In this document: positions 43,366 through 52,182 of the stretch, one piece after another
How the letters are laid out: every line of letters begins with the position of its first letter
Position numbering within the stretch: the stretch's first letter is position 1
Origin: Aliirhizobium wenxiniae
GTDB lineage: Bacteria; Pseudomonadota; Alphaproteobacteria; Rhizobiales; Rhizobiaceae
DNA: 64,000 bases
Direction of reading: 5' to 3'
Assembly (NCBI RefSeq): GCF_014201355.1
Contig: NZ_JACHEG010000008.1
Location: 62,001 to 126,000, forward strand
Notes under the pieces: generated by a model
Database searches by the model: none
Told to the model about the DNA's origin: nothing
The model's input: the letters and a program-made list of their open reading frames with translations, nothing else
Made by a program: the position numbers and the translations under genes

Positions 43366-44244
43366 CTAAGCGGCCTCCACCCGATCCCCGCCAACGAGGC
43401 TTTGGAGGTAATCCGCCACGGCCTGAGCCTTTGCTGCGGCCGTGACGATCGCACGCTTGTCCGCCTTGAGGATCTTCAGCCAGCTGTCGATATAGCTGGC
43501 TGTATTGTCGCGTGGATCGTGAGCGATCCCAAGGTCTGCGCAGACGAAGGCAGCAGACATTTCTGCAACGAGCTCCTCGGCTGCGTAAGCTGCACTTCCG
43601 AACCGACCGGAGAGATCTCGATCGAGACGATGTTTGACGCCACTCCAGTGGCCAATCTCGTGAAAGATTGTGCTGTATAGATGGACCTCGTCGTGAAACC
43701 GCTCACGGGCAGGGATCAGAATGTCATCGAGTGCCGGCCGATAGCAGGCCTGCGTGCCGGTGTAAGTGACCGCCGCACCCGTCATTTCGATGAAGCGCTC
43801 GGCCCGGTCGTCGACCGGAACGGGCGCGGCAATAACCGGCTCGACCGGGGCGGTGAAGTAGTCCGGCAGGTTGTCGATCTGCTCGACGTTGAAGACCGTG
43901 TATCCGCGCAGATAGGGGATTGTCTGCTCGTCGTCTTCGCGTTCCTTCGGAGTGAAGGTTCCGTATTTGACGACGAGGGTGCCCTTTTCGCCCTTGCGGA
44001 CCTGTCCGCCGTGCTCGGCCGCCTGACGATATGTCATCCAGGTGTTTTCGTCATAGCCGCTTAGCTGGCCGGACAGCCAGAGCATCAGGACATTGATGCC
44101 GCGATAGGCTTCGCCGCTCGCGCGCCGCGGGATCAGGGAGCCGCGGCTGTTGCCACGCCATGGCCGGATCCAGGGCTTGGTGCCGGCTTCGAGCTGTTCG
44201 ATGATCGCGTCGGTGATGCACTGGTAGGTATCGTTGGTCTGCAT
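43366..44244 (-). CDS. ArdC-family antirestriction protein
   Basis: 292 aa from ATG 44244 (MQTNDTYQCITDAII), the family start. The N-terminal ssDNA-binding domain has KPWIRPWRGN and GEAYRGINVLMLW. The C-terminal zinc-protease-like motif is HEIGHW at about 195-200. ArdC proteins protect incoming single-stranded plasmid DNA during conjugation. It sits next to the Fic module and DUF736, a usual rhizobial establishment region. Confidence 0.92.
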   Translation of the reverse strand: MQTNDTYQCITDAIIEQLEAGTKPWIRPWRGNSRGSLIPRRASGEAYRGINVLMLWLSGQLSGYDENTWMTYRQAAEHGGQVRKGEKGTLVVKYGTFTPKEREDDEQTIPYLRGYTVFNVEQIDNLPDYFTAPVEPVIAAPVPVDDRAERFIEMTGAAVTYTGTQACYRPALDDILIPARERFHDEVHLYSTIFHEIGHWSGVKHRLDRDLSGRFGSAAYAAEELVAEMSAAFVCADLGIAHDPRDNTASYIDSWLKILKADKRAIVTAAAKAQAVADYLQSLVGGDRVEAA

Positions 44245-44471
44245 GGCCGTCTCCTGTCTCTTGGTTGACGGCAAGAACCGGAGATAGCCAAAGCGATGCC
44301 GTTCACCCAAAGGGCCGCAACGGAGAGGAGGACCGCGCACGCGGTTGAACGGGGGAGGGGCTGTCGTAGCTTGACCGTCAAACAACCCAAGAGACAGGGG
44401 AGGGCGCAGACCAGTGGCTGCTGCTTTGCCGCCACTGAGCCATCATTGAACAGCTCGACGCCTTACCGCCA

Positions 44472-45515
44472 TTACCGATCGAAGTCGTCGGCATCCCGGC
44501 CGCCGTCACGGCCCGCACCCGGCGCCCGGTTAGAAACGCTGTGCTCATCCGCAGCCTGCTCTGGCGCAACCTGCTGCTGGTGCTTTGCATCTTGGACCTG
44601 CTCTGCACAGCCGAGCGTGGAAAAGTCGGAGCGCGCCGTAAAGCGCACGACGTCCTCTTCGGAGGGAAGCTCGCCAGGGAGATCGGCGCGATTGGCCGCG
44701 ACGATGCCGTGATCGGTCACAAGGGTCGCGACACGATCGTCGCGGCCCAGAACCTGGCCAGTGACTTCTTCACCCATCCGGGCCGTGCGTACATAGTGCT
44801 CCAACGGATCTTCGCCGGCCTCGTGGAGATCGGAAAAGGCAGCCTCCAATGCTTCGCGCCGGTTCGGCTCGATCGCATCCTCGAGAACATGCCTGAGCGC
44901 CGGGCTCGACGGATCATTGGTCGAGGCAATCGAGGCTTCGATCATGCGCGTCTTGCTGATGACGGTCAGATCGATGTCATGCCCGTACCGTGCCCCGAGC
45001 ATGGTGATGAAGGTTTCCTGCGTGCGGCCATTGCCTTCGCGGAAGGGATGCACATAGTTCAGTTCGCCGAGAGCTTGCGCCGCCCGCGTCATGAATTCTT
45101 CCTGCGACGCATGACGAAGAACATTCGCATCGCTGATCGGCTTCAAGGCTTCATTGAGGCCCATCTCAATACGGGATCCGTGAAGGAAGGCGGTTTCTCC
45201 TTTTGAAAGCCCGCCGATCGGCTCGACACGATGGCCGTCGACCATTGGGCTTTCATTGCGGGTATGACCCGCCCATTCATAGACATCCTGAAAAATGTGG
45301 CCGTGGATCGCCTTCAGGTGAGCCGCGTCAAACCTGCCGACCGGGCCTTCGCCTTCGAGGATTTCAGCGATCCGAAACGCCGTTGCCCGATACTCGAATG
45401 TGCGCAGCTCCGCTTTCGACCGGATATCCTGCTTGTTGCGCAGCACGTCGCGTCTGTCGGGATCCTCGGACGTATTGGGATAGGTGTAGGACCCTGTCGG
45501 GCGATCTTCGGCCAT
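44472..45515 (-). CDS. Fic family protein with altered catalytic motif
   Basis: 347 aa. The Fic fold includes RFDAAHLKAIHGHIFQDVYEWAG and the motif HPFREGNGRTQE at residues 156-167. The catalytic His156 and GNGR are intact, but the last Arg of HxFx(D/E)GNGRxxR is Glu167. That Arg normally contacts the ATP phosphates. The C-terminal 100 residues are unstructured or polar (GEEVTGQ…DAKHQQQVAPE). The likely role is a VbhT-like AMP transferase or a relative. The small VbhA-like gene is just upstream on the same strand. Confidence 0.88.
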   Translation of the reverse strand: MAEDRPTGSYTYPNTSEDPDRRDVLRNKQDIRSKAELRTFEYRATAFRIAEILEGEGPVGRFDAAHLKAIHGHIFQDVYEWAGHTRNESPMVDGHRVEPIGGLSKGETAFLHGSRIEMGLNEALKPISDANVLRHASQEEFMTRAAQALGELNYVHPFREGNGRTQETFITMLGARYGHDIDLTVISKTRMIEASIASTNDPSSPALRHVLEDAIEPNRREALEAAFSDLHEAGEDPLEHYVRTARMGEEVTGQVLGRDDRVATLVTDHGIVAANRADLPGELPSEEDVVRFTARSDFSTLGCAEQVQDAKHQQQVAPEQAADEHSVSNRAPGAGRDGGRDADDFDR

Positions 45516-45534
45516 TGCGCACCATCAAAAGAAA

Positions 45535-45557
45535 ACCGCCCGCGAAACGCGGGCGGT
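45535..45557 (-). terminator. Rho-independent terminator between the VbhA-like and Fic genes
   Basis: ACCGCCCGCG pairs perfectly with CGCGGGCGGT across AAA. On the minus strand it is followed by TTTCTTTT. It lies 20 bases before the Fic ATG and after the antitoxin-like gene, where it would stop most transcripts before the Fic gene. Confidence 0.8.
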
Positions 45558-45582
45558 CAACGCCACCTCGTGGTGGTGGTTG

Positions 45583-45786
45583 TCAGCGAGAGGATGCCGG
45601 CATGATGCGGGCGCGATATTCATCGCGTGTGAGATCGCCGGCGACATAAGACGCAGTGGCATCCTCAAGAAGCGGATCATGGACATAGCCTTGGCGAGCG
45701 TTCATGGCACGCGCCTGGTCGGTTGCGCGCTTACGGGCGGCAACTGCCTCCGGGGAACGATCCGGGCGAGGGGAATGAAGGTTCAT
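45583..45786 (-). CDS. VbhA-like antitoxin domain protein
   Basis: 67 aa from ATG 45786 with GGAG upstream. The segment RKRATDQARAMNARQGYVHDP…DATASYVAGDLTRDEYRARI matches VbhA-type antitoxins, including the C-terminal YVAGDLTxxEYxARI helix. The inhibitory helix usually has SxxxE(G/N); here it reads MNARQG, so Ser is Met and the inhibitory Glu is Gln. It is encoded before the Fic gene, as expected for antitoxin-toxin order. The assignment is from family memory. Confidence 0.7.
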   Translation of the reverse strand: MNLHSPRPDRSPEAVAARKRATDQARAMNARQGYVHDPLLEDATASYVAGDLTRDEYRARIMPASSR

Positions 45787-45863
45787 CGGGCATACTCCAG
45801 TTCTGTGGCACACTATCATGAAGCGGGTGGAAAATCCACCATTGCGGGATTTACGATCGGGCC

Positions 45864-45891
45864 TTATGGCCCGACTGACGCCGGGCCATAA
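45864..45891 (-). terminator. Hairpin after the DUF736 gene
   Basis: TTATGGCCCG and CGGGCCATAA form a 10-bp perfect stem with an 8-base loop, immediately after the DUF736 stop codon on the minus strand. The following sequence is not T-rich, so termination efficiency is doubtful. Confidence 0.5.
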
Positions 45892-45897
45892 GTGTCA

Positions 45898-46230
45898 TCA
45901 GGTCCGCGGTTCCCATTCGATAATCGCCTGCAGGGCGATGTCATCCTGGCCGGGATAGCGGCCCAGATTGGCATTGAAGCCAAGGCGCTTGATCGACAGC
46001 TGGTAATACGGCCGCTTTTCGGCATTGAGCTTCTTCCAGATGCCGCCGACCTCGATGTCGTGGCCGCGCGGAGACTTGGCGTAGACCCGATGCGTCGGGG
46101 CGTTTTCATTGGCGCTGTCGAAAGGCGTGACCTTGATGTCGAGATCGCGATCAATCGTCGAGATGAGGCCGGAACCGGTGGCGGTGTCGATGTCGTCGGC
46201 GGTGAACTGGATATAGTTGGTCATGGTCAT
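45898..46230 (-). CDS. DUF736 family protein
   Basis: 110 aa from ATG 46230 with AAGGAG upstream (a second ATG at 46224 is possible). NYIQFTADDIDTATGSGLIST and GGIWKKLNAEKRPYYQLSIKR…NLGRYPGQDD are DUF736 landmarks. The family is small, cytosolic and found on rhizobial plasmids near conjugation and antirestriction genes. Function is unknown. Confidence 0.9.
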   Translation of the reverse strand: MTMTNYIQFTADDIDTATGSGLISTIDRDLDIKVTPFDSANENAPTHRVYAKSPRGHDIEVGGIWKKLNAEKRPYYQLSIKRLGFNANLGRYPGQDDIALQAIIEWEPRT

Positions 46231-46581
46231 GTGTTTCACTCCTTCTGGGTGGTTGCGATGATCGTTAGGCACGGCATAGGCGGTGCGCACCGAAGGCCAA
46301 AGCGAAGCGGAGGAGGCCAGACGCGAACCAAATTTGGCGCGCGAGGAGCCGCAAGGCGGGGAAATTTGGGCTCACGGCGGCATTGCGCACAACCGCGTAG
46401 CCGTGCGAACGGACATCAAAGCAACTGCCTTGAAGGGGAAAGCACCTGAGCAGTCCGGCACATCCGCCATTCATCGCCATACTGACACCGCCGCGTTTCG
46501 CATCATTATGATGTCGCAATTTCAGCATTTCAAGCGAATTTCACCACACATCGCCAGTAAATCGCACCAAATTGGTTTCGC
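46231..46581. other. Gap between DUF736 and nuclease genes
   Basis: 351 bases holding the DUF736 promoter. Open frames on both strands conflict. No named element was found. Confidence 0.4.
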
Positions 46582-47118
46582 CTATTCGTTGTCGCCAGCC
46601 GCTGTGGGGTGTATCGCGTGATGCTTTCGCCGATAAACCGCCGGCGGTTCCACGCTTGCAGCCCAAACGCCGCGCCGCGATCGACGGGCATTGTCCTCGG
46701 CCAGATGATATCCAGCGAGGTTGAGCGGATGTGATGGTGGCAGATAGCGCAGCAAGACAACTGCCTGTCCGAGCTTGACCATCTCGAGGCCGATATCCTC
46801 CCCTCCAATGAAGCACTGGCCGACAACCCGCCGATACTGATCGGTGTCGACTTGTACGCATCGAACGTGCCGGCCGTCGATCATTCTCGCAAGACTGCCG
46901 CGCGCCTCGATCCCGCATGCCCAGATCTGACCGTCCTTGAGCCCGGTCTGATCTCGTTCGCATGCGTCGATCGCTGCAATCCGGATGCGGGTCTTTCGAA
47001 TGCTGAATGTGTCACCGTCGATCACACGTGCCCGGCCGGCAATGTCCGAAGACAGGGCAGGGGAGGCGAATGTAAACACGATGACGAGGAGGCTTAATAT
47101 CGCTGATCTCAAGGGCAT
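46582..47118 (-). CDS. Secreted thermonuclease-like (SNase family) protein
   Basis: 178 aa. A signal peptide covers about residues 1-23 (MPLRSAILSLLVIVFTFASPAL). The SNase OB-fold begins GRARVIDGDTFSIRKTRIRIAAIDACE, with Asp and Arg of the active site, then EARGSLARMIDGR and YRRVVGQCF. It may cut nucleic acids in the periplasm in a Ca2+-dependent way. Its start overlaps the end of the solitary repC by ten bases, so the two share a transcript. Confidence 0.88.
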   Translation of the reverse strand: MPLRSAILSLLVIVFTFASPALSSDIAGRARVIDGDTFSIRKTRIRIAAIDACERDQTGLKDGQIWACGIEARGSLARMIDGRHVRCVQVDTDQYRRVVGQCFIGGEDIGLEMVKLGQAVVLLRYLPPSHPLNLAGYHLAEDNARRSRRGVWAASVEPPAVYRRKHHAIHPTAAGDNE

Positions 47119-48386
47119 ATCTCCATGCTGTTGCGGGCGGCGAGCCCAAATACGGATCGGGAAAGGTGAAGCCCACCGGAGGCGGCGCGCTTCGTCATGG
47201 CGCGCAGATAGCCGCCGGGCGAGCTGACCTCCTGGCGATGATATTTCTCGAAGGTGATCGCAATCGCCACGTCCGCCGCCTGCTGGCCCATGGTTTCGAC
47301 CGCGCGCAATCGCGCGTCCTCCGAGACGCCGGCAATCCGGCAGGCCTGAGGCATAAGGCGCGCAAGATCAGACCAGTTGCGGAGAGGGGAGGGGAAATAT
47401 GCAAACAGGGATGGCGCTGCCCGGCAGACATCGTCCAACCCGACCAGGGCTTGTCGCACGGCAGGTTCGTTGTTGCTTTCGCCGCAGCCTCGCCTCAGGC
47501 TTTCCTCCAAAGCCCCATTGCTGGCAAAGCCAGCCAGATCAGATTCCACTTGTTCGGCGTAAGCCGAACGCATTTTCGTATTACTCTCTTCAAGAGGATG
47601 AGGAGTTGTAATCTGTCTGTGCGTGTCGTTTCCGGCATTCGCGCATGTCATATCGTCGTCTGTTTCAGCACATCCTTGGCGATCTGCCCCCAGCAGTCTG
47701 GCGACGAGGCGGTCAAGAATAACCGTCGCCCTGCGAAGCAGATCGACGCCGGCTCTCGCGGCCATCCCAACGAAGTCCGCAATTCGATCGACCCGCCGGG
47801 CGAGCTTCGCAATCTTGCTGGCCGAAACCCCTTGCCCATTGGCAAGCGATGATCGAGCCCCCCGCAACGCGGCCCGAAACCGGCGGGCGGCCGCGTCGCA
47901 AACGCGTCGTTCCTGCCGGCTCTGCTTCACGCGGGCGGCAAGCTCCTCGTATCGCGCGATGAGAATGCGCAGATCAATTCCGCAGGCATCCGCTATGTCA
48001 CCGTCTTCGTCACGGATCGGGTAGCGTTTCAGGTTGGCGCTGTCCTGCATTGTGATCATTCCGGCGTCGAACAGCCGAGACAGGATGCGGCTCACCCGAC
48101 CGGGCGAGCGATTGATCTCGAAGGCGAGCTGGCGGTTCGATTTAAAGACGATCGGACGGCCGGACCGATCGAAGGCATCGGTGCGGGCGGTATTGATGAT
48201 GACTGTCAGCAGATGGCTCTCAGTTGCTGTGATCAGCCCGGTGCAGGGTAGGCTCTGTGCAAGAATCGCCAACTGGCCGCGCGTCACCGATCCGACTTCC
48301 GTCGACTGCGCCAGTTGCCGGAACTCGGCTCGCTCGCGCGTCATTTTGCGGCCAGCGCGCCGCTTTGGTGCAAGGGTTTCTCCCAT
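47109..48386 (-). CDS. Solitary second RepC-type replication initiator
   Basis: 425 aa from ATG 48386 (MGETLAPKRRAGRKMTRERAEF), with GGGAGACGAG upstream. It is homologous to RepC: SNRQLAFEINRSPGRVSRILSRLFDAGMITMQ (DNA-binding wing), and the C-terminal AIAITFEKYHRQEVSSPGGYLRAMTKRA, matching the RepC end. It is clearly divergent from the repABC RepC in this window. There is no repA or repB partner next to it. A ctRNA-like element lies upstream, so it could work as an independent replication unit. Confidence 0.88.
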   Translation of the reverse strand: MGETLAPKRRAGRKMTRERAEFRQLAQSTEVGSVTRGQLAILAQSLPCTGLITATESHLLTVIINTARTDAFDRSGRPIVFKSNRQLAFEINRSPGRVSRILSRLFDAGMITMQDSANLKRYPIRDEDGDIADACGIDLRILIARYEELAARVKQSRQERRVCDAAARRFRAALRGARSSLANGQGVSASKIAKLARRVDRIADFVGMAARAGVDLLRRATVILDRLVARLLGADRQGCAETDDDMTCANAGNDTHRQITTPHPLEESNTKMRSAYAEQVESDLAGFASNGALEESLRRGCGESNNEPAVRQALVGLDDVCRAAPSLFAYFPSPLRNWSDLARLMPQACRIAGVSEDARLRAVETMGQQAADVAIAITFEKYHRQEVSSPGGYLRAMTKRAASGGLHLSRSVFGLAARNSMEICP

Positions 48387-48449
48387 TGTCTCGTCTCCCG
48401 TCCTGGGACCAGACAAAGCTTCTCCGTTCACCGAAATGGCGTCACGATG

Positions 48450-48541
48450 TTGACATGGGAGGGAGGGTCTGCGAAAACAGTTTTGGCATATTTGTTATCT
48501 ACAGACCCGCTTCCGGATTTTATTCGGGAGCGGTTTTGCTT
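48450..48541 (+). ncRNA. Candidate second ctRNA, upstream of the solitary repC
   Basis: TTGACA at 48450-48455 with a poor -10 17 bases later (GAAAAC), and a terminator hairpin CCGCTTCCG (48507-48515) to CGGGAGCGG (48525-48533) followed by TTTTGCTTTT. The distance from -35 to stem end is 83 bases, against 81 for the repABC ctRNA; the stem ends 147 bases from its repC start, against 142. Antisense orientation is the same. Confidence 0.6.
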
Positions 48542-48932
48542 TTCTGGGCCGGCTTCAATCTCCAAAATGAGTCACTGCGTGAGTCGCGAACCTCGATGTT
48601 CCCGAACCGTATTTACATAGCCCGAATAATCAAATTGGTGCAACATTTCCGAGGAGCGTTGGCGTCTCGGGCGAGAGAGGCCGGATCTTCAGCGCAAGTA
48701 ACTTAGCATTTACAGTACTTTATGCGAAAATGTGAGACACCATTTCGGGACACAGCGACTGAGAAACGACGCCAATATGGTTCTATTTTTCCCATGGGTG
48801 GGGAGGAGAGTTTGAGAGGAAGGGGTTCGGGCTTCCTCTCAAGGCCGGCGAGCAGCAGCCCAAGAACCGAGACGACAAGCAAAAGGCCCGCCATGGTGAA
48901 AGCCATGACGGGCGGTGATACAGTGCTGACGG
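48542..48932. other. Gap upstream of the solitary repC
   Basis: 391 bases. A minus-strand frame ending at 48703 includes one hydrophobic segment (MAGLLLVVSVLGLLLAGLE) and could be a 67-aa membrane peptide starting near 48906, but support is weak. Confidence 0.35.
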
Positions 48933-49112
48933 TTATGGGGCTAATATAGCTTCGTTGGCATTCGCGCGCGGCAGGCCAAAGGCGGTCAAGGCGATGTCGA
49001 GTGCCTTCTCGACCTCCGTCCACTCTACATCTGCGTCTCGTCTCAAATAGGCTTTTATGAGCTTGCAGCATCTCTCTGCCGCATCCGTAGGATCACACTC
49101 GTCGTCGACCAT
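48933..49112 (-). CDS. Small hypothetical protein
   Basis: 59 aa from ATG 49112 (MVDDECDPTDAAERC); the frame is open 14 codons further upstream. The sequence (CCKLIKAYLRRDADVEWTEVEKALDIALTAFGLPR) is helical and protein-like. No family is recognised. It follows the large ParB-like gene on the same strand by about 60 bases and is probably in its operon. Confidence 0.5.
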   Translation of the reverse strand: MVDDECDPTDAAERCCKLIKAYLRRDADVEWTEVEKALDIALTAFGLPRANANEAILAP

Positions 49113-49174
49113 CGGACATCGTTTCTCGGATGGACCGGCCATGGCGCAGGCCACGACCGGCGATGGAACACGAC

Positions 49175-51082
49175 CTATTCGGCCGCGACGGAGAATGCCT
49201 CGGACGCAACCGTGGCTGCAGCTTCGTCACCGAGGTCCTGCCCGATACGGACCATCGGCGGGAGCCAACCCGATCCTTTGATTGCACGTTCGGCATAGGC
49301 AGCGGCCTCCGCCTTTTTCATGCCCGCAATCCCAGCGGCATAATCTGCCCCCCGCACCTCGGCGACCGCCGCCTGAATGCTCGGACGGTTGAGATGCCCG
49401 AAATACGTCTCGGCGGTGGCCTCAAACCAATCCCCCATATCGACACCGAGCGCGCGGCCCAACTGGTTTGCCTGATCAAGCTGCTTGCGGTCGGTGAACT
49501 TCTTCTCCACGGCGTTCAGGCTATGCGCCGCCGCAAAGGCCATAAGCATCAGCAGCTCGTCGCGGCTCTGGTCGAGGCACCAATCGAAGAGATCAGCGGG
49601 GTTGCCCGGGATCGTATGGCTGTAATTCTCCCGCAGATTGTCGAAAGCGTCCGATGCGGTGCAGGCAGAGGGCTGCTTCATCAACCCTTCGACACGCTCA
49701 TGGGTCAACGACAGCTGCAAGGCGGTCTGGTTGGCTACATAGCCGTCATAGGCGACACGCAGCAGCATGGAATGAACCACCCCCACCAGCGCGATATCAG
49801 GATTGTTGGCCAGCTCGACGCGCAACGCCGCCGTCTTTTGCGCGGTCAGATCCTCGATCAAGGCTCCCGAATGCTTGAGCCTCGATCTATCATCCTCTTC
49901 GACCACAGGGGCCACAGCATCGCCCGTCATGTGGTCGTCCAGACCTGCTTCCTCGCCATCCTCACCGGGCTTGACGATGCCCTGCATGGTCTCAACCTTG
50001 CCGTAGTAACCGATCACCACCACAACGCCGCTGCGTGCCTTGTCTTCGTCGGTAAAGGCCTGCTGCTTTTCATCCAGCACATCGAGCCGCGCATTGATGG
50101 CATTGATACGCTCGTTTGCATCCGCGTCGGCCGTCTCACCATCGACGGCTTCGACCAATGCGTCATGCTCAGCGCACAGCCGCAGGCGTTCGCTCTGCTC
50201 GTCGGCAGAAAGCTCCACTTCGGTCGGATAGACGCCCGGCACGCTGTAAATCCAGTCGGGACGCTCAAAGCCGACCTCGACGAAGCCCCAGCCCTGCGAC
50301 CGGAAGGGTTCAGCTTCGGCTTCAAGCCGCTCCATCGCCAGACGATCGATCAGCGAGACATCCAGCGCATAACCACCACGGTTTTCATCGAAAAGATCGC
50401 GGCGGACAGTTCCCCCCGCCTTCTCATAGACGTCGAGGCCACCGATCAACTTGATCCGCTTGTCGCTGCTCGCCACCTCGTCGGTCACAAGCGCCGACTT
50501 GATGTGATGCGCGTGACGGCTCCAAGACCCGAGAGAGTTCCAGACTTGCTCCTGACGCTCGTGGTCGTCGGAGAGGGTGAAGGCGCTCAACTGCTCGAAG
50601 TCCATCTCGTCGTTGCGGAAGAGGTCCAGAAGGACCGGCGAGACTTTCGCCAGCGCCAACCGACGCCGCACGATGATCTCCGTCACCCCGAAACGTGCCG
50701 CAACATCGGCTACAGATTTGCCCGCATCGACCATCACTTTGAAGGCCTCGTACTGGTCGACAGGGTGCATGTCCTCGCGCATGACGTTTTCGGTCAGGCT
50801 GATCTCGGTCGCCTCATCCACATCCTTCACCAACGCATTGACCGGATGATCCATGGCGATCTGGTCCCGTTCTGCAAGAAGCTTCAACGCAGCGTGACGT
50901 CGGCCGCCAGCGGTGACGAAGAACCGACCTTTTGTCGCCTTCCTCACGACGATGTTTTGAATGATCCCGTTGGCCAAGATCGAGGCGGCAAGGCCCTCAA
51001 CGCTCTCCGTCGAGTAGGTTTTGCGAACGTTCATCGGGTCGGTGTCGAGCTTGTTCAGGGCAATGGCAATGATGTCGGTCAT
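49175..51082 (-). CDS. Large ParB/RepB/Spo0J-family plasmid protein
   Basis: 635 aa from ATG 51082, with GGAGATC upstream. The N-terminal ParB-type domain (about 10-110) has VEGLAASILANGIIQNIVVRK and FVTAGGRRHAALKLL with the ENVMREDMHPVDQYEAF box, and an HTH follows (KSVADVAARFGVTEIIVRRRLAL). The rest (about 200-635) is a long family-specific region with an acidic middle (EEDDRSRLKHS). Such ParB-like proteins occur on rhizobial plasmids beside DUF736 and ArdC and are distinct from RepB. They may bind DNA in plasmid transfer or maintenance. Confidence 0.9.
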   Translation of the reverse strand: MTDIIAIALNKLDTDPMNVRKTYSTESVEGLAASILANGIIQNIVVRKATKGRFFVTAGGRRHAALKLLAERDQIAMDHPVNALVKDVDEATEISLTENVMREDMHPVDQYEAFKVMVDAGKSVADVAARFGVTEIIVRRRLALAKVSPVLLDLFRNDEMDFEQLSAFTLSDDHERQEQVWNSLGSWSRHAHHIKSALVTDEVASSDKRIKLIGGLDVYEKAGGTVRRDLFDENRGGYALDVSLIDRLAMERLEAEAEPFRSQGWGFVEVGFERPDWIYSVPGVYPTEVELSADEQSERLRLCAEHDALVEAVDGETADADANERINAINARLDVLDEKQQAFTDEDKARSGVVVVIGYYGKVETMQGIVKPGEDGEEAGLDDHMTGDAVAPVVEEDDRSRLKHSGALIEDLTAQKTAALRVELANNPDIALVGVVHSMLLRVAYDGYVANQTALQLSLTHERVEGLMKQPSACTASDAFDNLRENYSHTIPGNPADLFDWCLDQSRDELLMLMAFAAAHSLNAVEKKFTDRKQLDQANQLGRALGVDMGDWFEATAETYFGHLNRPSIQAAVAEVRGADYAAGIAGMKKAEAAAYAERAIKGSGWLPPMVRIGQDLGDEAAATVASEAFSVAAE

Positions 51083-51747
51083 GTTCGATCTCCAAGGTTT
51101 GTAAGGTCTTGGAAGCAAGTCCCGCCAGTGGGCGAAGCCTTTCAGCCTTCGGCTCCGAAGGATGTGCTCCCACATCCGGCGGAACGAAGGGGGAGGGCGC
51201 AGCCCGCTCCCGCCAGGTTTCCGGTCGGGTCATGGGACGTGATGCTGGAAAAACGGAAGATTTGGCGGCCTGACGCTGAAAGCCGTTTTTCCAGCAGCGC
51301 GACGGCGCTTGCGCGCTTGCCCATTGGCGCGATCGGAAGCCTGTCGTAAGAGCGGTAAGGAAATGGAAGAAATGTGCGTCCGGCGTCCGGGACGCGCTAT
51401 GCGGAAGTGAACCGGCAGGCTGGTTCTCCATCGACTGATCTGCCCGCTGCGCTCCGAGTGATAAGCGCTCCGCGCCTCGGGCAGCTCGCTTTCAACTCGA
51501 TCCCACCTGAGGAGCGGCGATCGCGCCGCCACCACCCGGATCAACCGGCGCAAGGCCGAGATCCGGGACAGAAGATTAAGAACATCGGAGAAATCAGCAT
51601 AGCGCCGCGAAGCGGGATTTCGGGAATTCTCGACACGTCATCGGCGGATCGAGGGCAGCCGCAGGAGCCTTAGCATCGCGCCGCGGAAGCGGAAGGCGGG
51701 ACCGACTGCCCCCGCAGAGGGCGTTCCGTGTTCCGGCGCGATAGCGC
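51083..51747. other. Long gap without a convincing gene
   Basis: 665 bases, GC-rich. Competing frames on both strands (for example 51230-51553 minus, 51374-51673 plus) are Arg/Pro/Ser-rich, as expected of noncoding GC-rich DNA. It should contain the promoter of the ParB-like gene. Confidence 0.45.
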
Positions 51748-52182
51748 CTACCAGCCGAGATCCGTCTCAGCGAAATCGTCACCCTTGTAAGCGATCCTAG
51801 TGCGATAGGCTTTCGCGCAGGCGTAGGTGAAGCAATCGCCGAGATTGAGTTTGGCCGGGTGATTGACGATCTTGCCGTAAAGCTGGGCAGCATCGAGCGC
51901 TTTGGTTCCGACGTCGCCCGAAATCATCGCTTCGCGTGCTTCGAGGTCGGCGATAAATTGATCGACGAGCCGGCGGGCTTTCCCGACGATCTCCGGCGTT
52001 GCCGGCTTGTTGCGGCCCTGGGCTTCGGCCATCTGGCGGGTCAGCGCCAGCGTCGCCTCCATTCGTACCAGAGCGGAGACGTAAAAGGGACCGTCGTCAT
52101 CGGACAGCCGATCCATCAGGTGCTCGGCATCGTCTTCCTGGCCGATGATCGCCACGATCACGGACGCGTCGATGAACAGCAT
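51748..52182 (-). CDS. vapC: VapC-family PIN-domain toxin
   Basis: 144 aa from ATG 52182 (MLFIDASVIVAIIGQEDD). The PIN nuclease acidic residues are Asp5 (FIDAS), Glu in VRMEATLAL, and Asp in LGDCFTYACAKAY and KGDDFAETDL. It is a predicted Mg2+-dependent RNase acting on tRNA or rRNA, neutralised by VapB. The start overlaps the last base of the vapB-like gene stop, a usual toxin-antitoxin order and coupling. Confidence 0.92.
   Translation of the reverse strand: MLFIDASVIVAIIGQEDDAEHLMDRLSDDDGPFYVSALVRMEATLALTRQMAEAQGRNKPATPEIVGKARRLVDQFIADLEAREAMISGDVGTKALDAAQLYGKIVNHPAKLNLGDCFTYACAKAYRTRIAYKGDDFAETDLGW

Noticed and set aside
46283..46621. 112-aa plus-strand frame and 87-aa minus-strand frame beside the DUF736 gene
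   Set aside because: Mutually overlapping, anomalous composition and no ribosome sites; taken as intergenic.
49130..51349. 739-aa plus-strand frame opposite the ParB-like gene
   Set aside because: Long only because of codon bias of the opposite strand; the minus frame has a ParB domain, HTH and a ribosome site.
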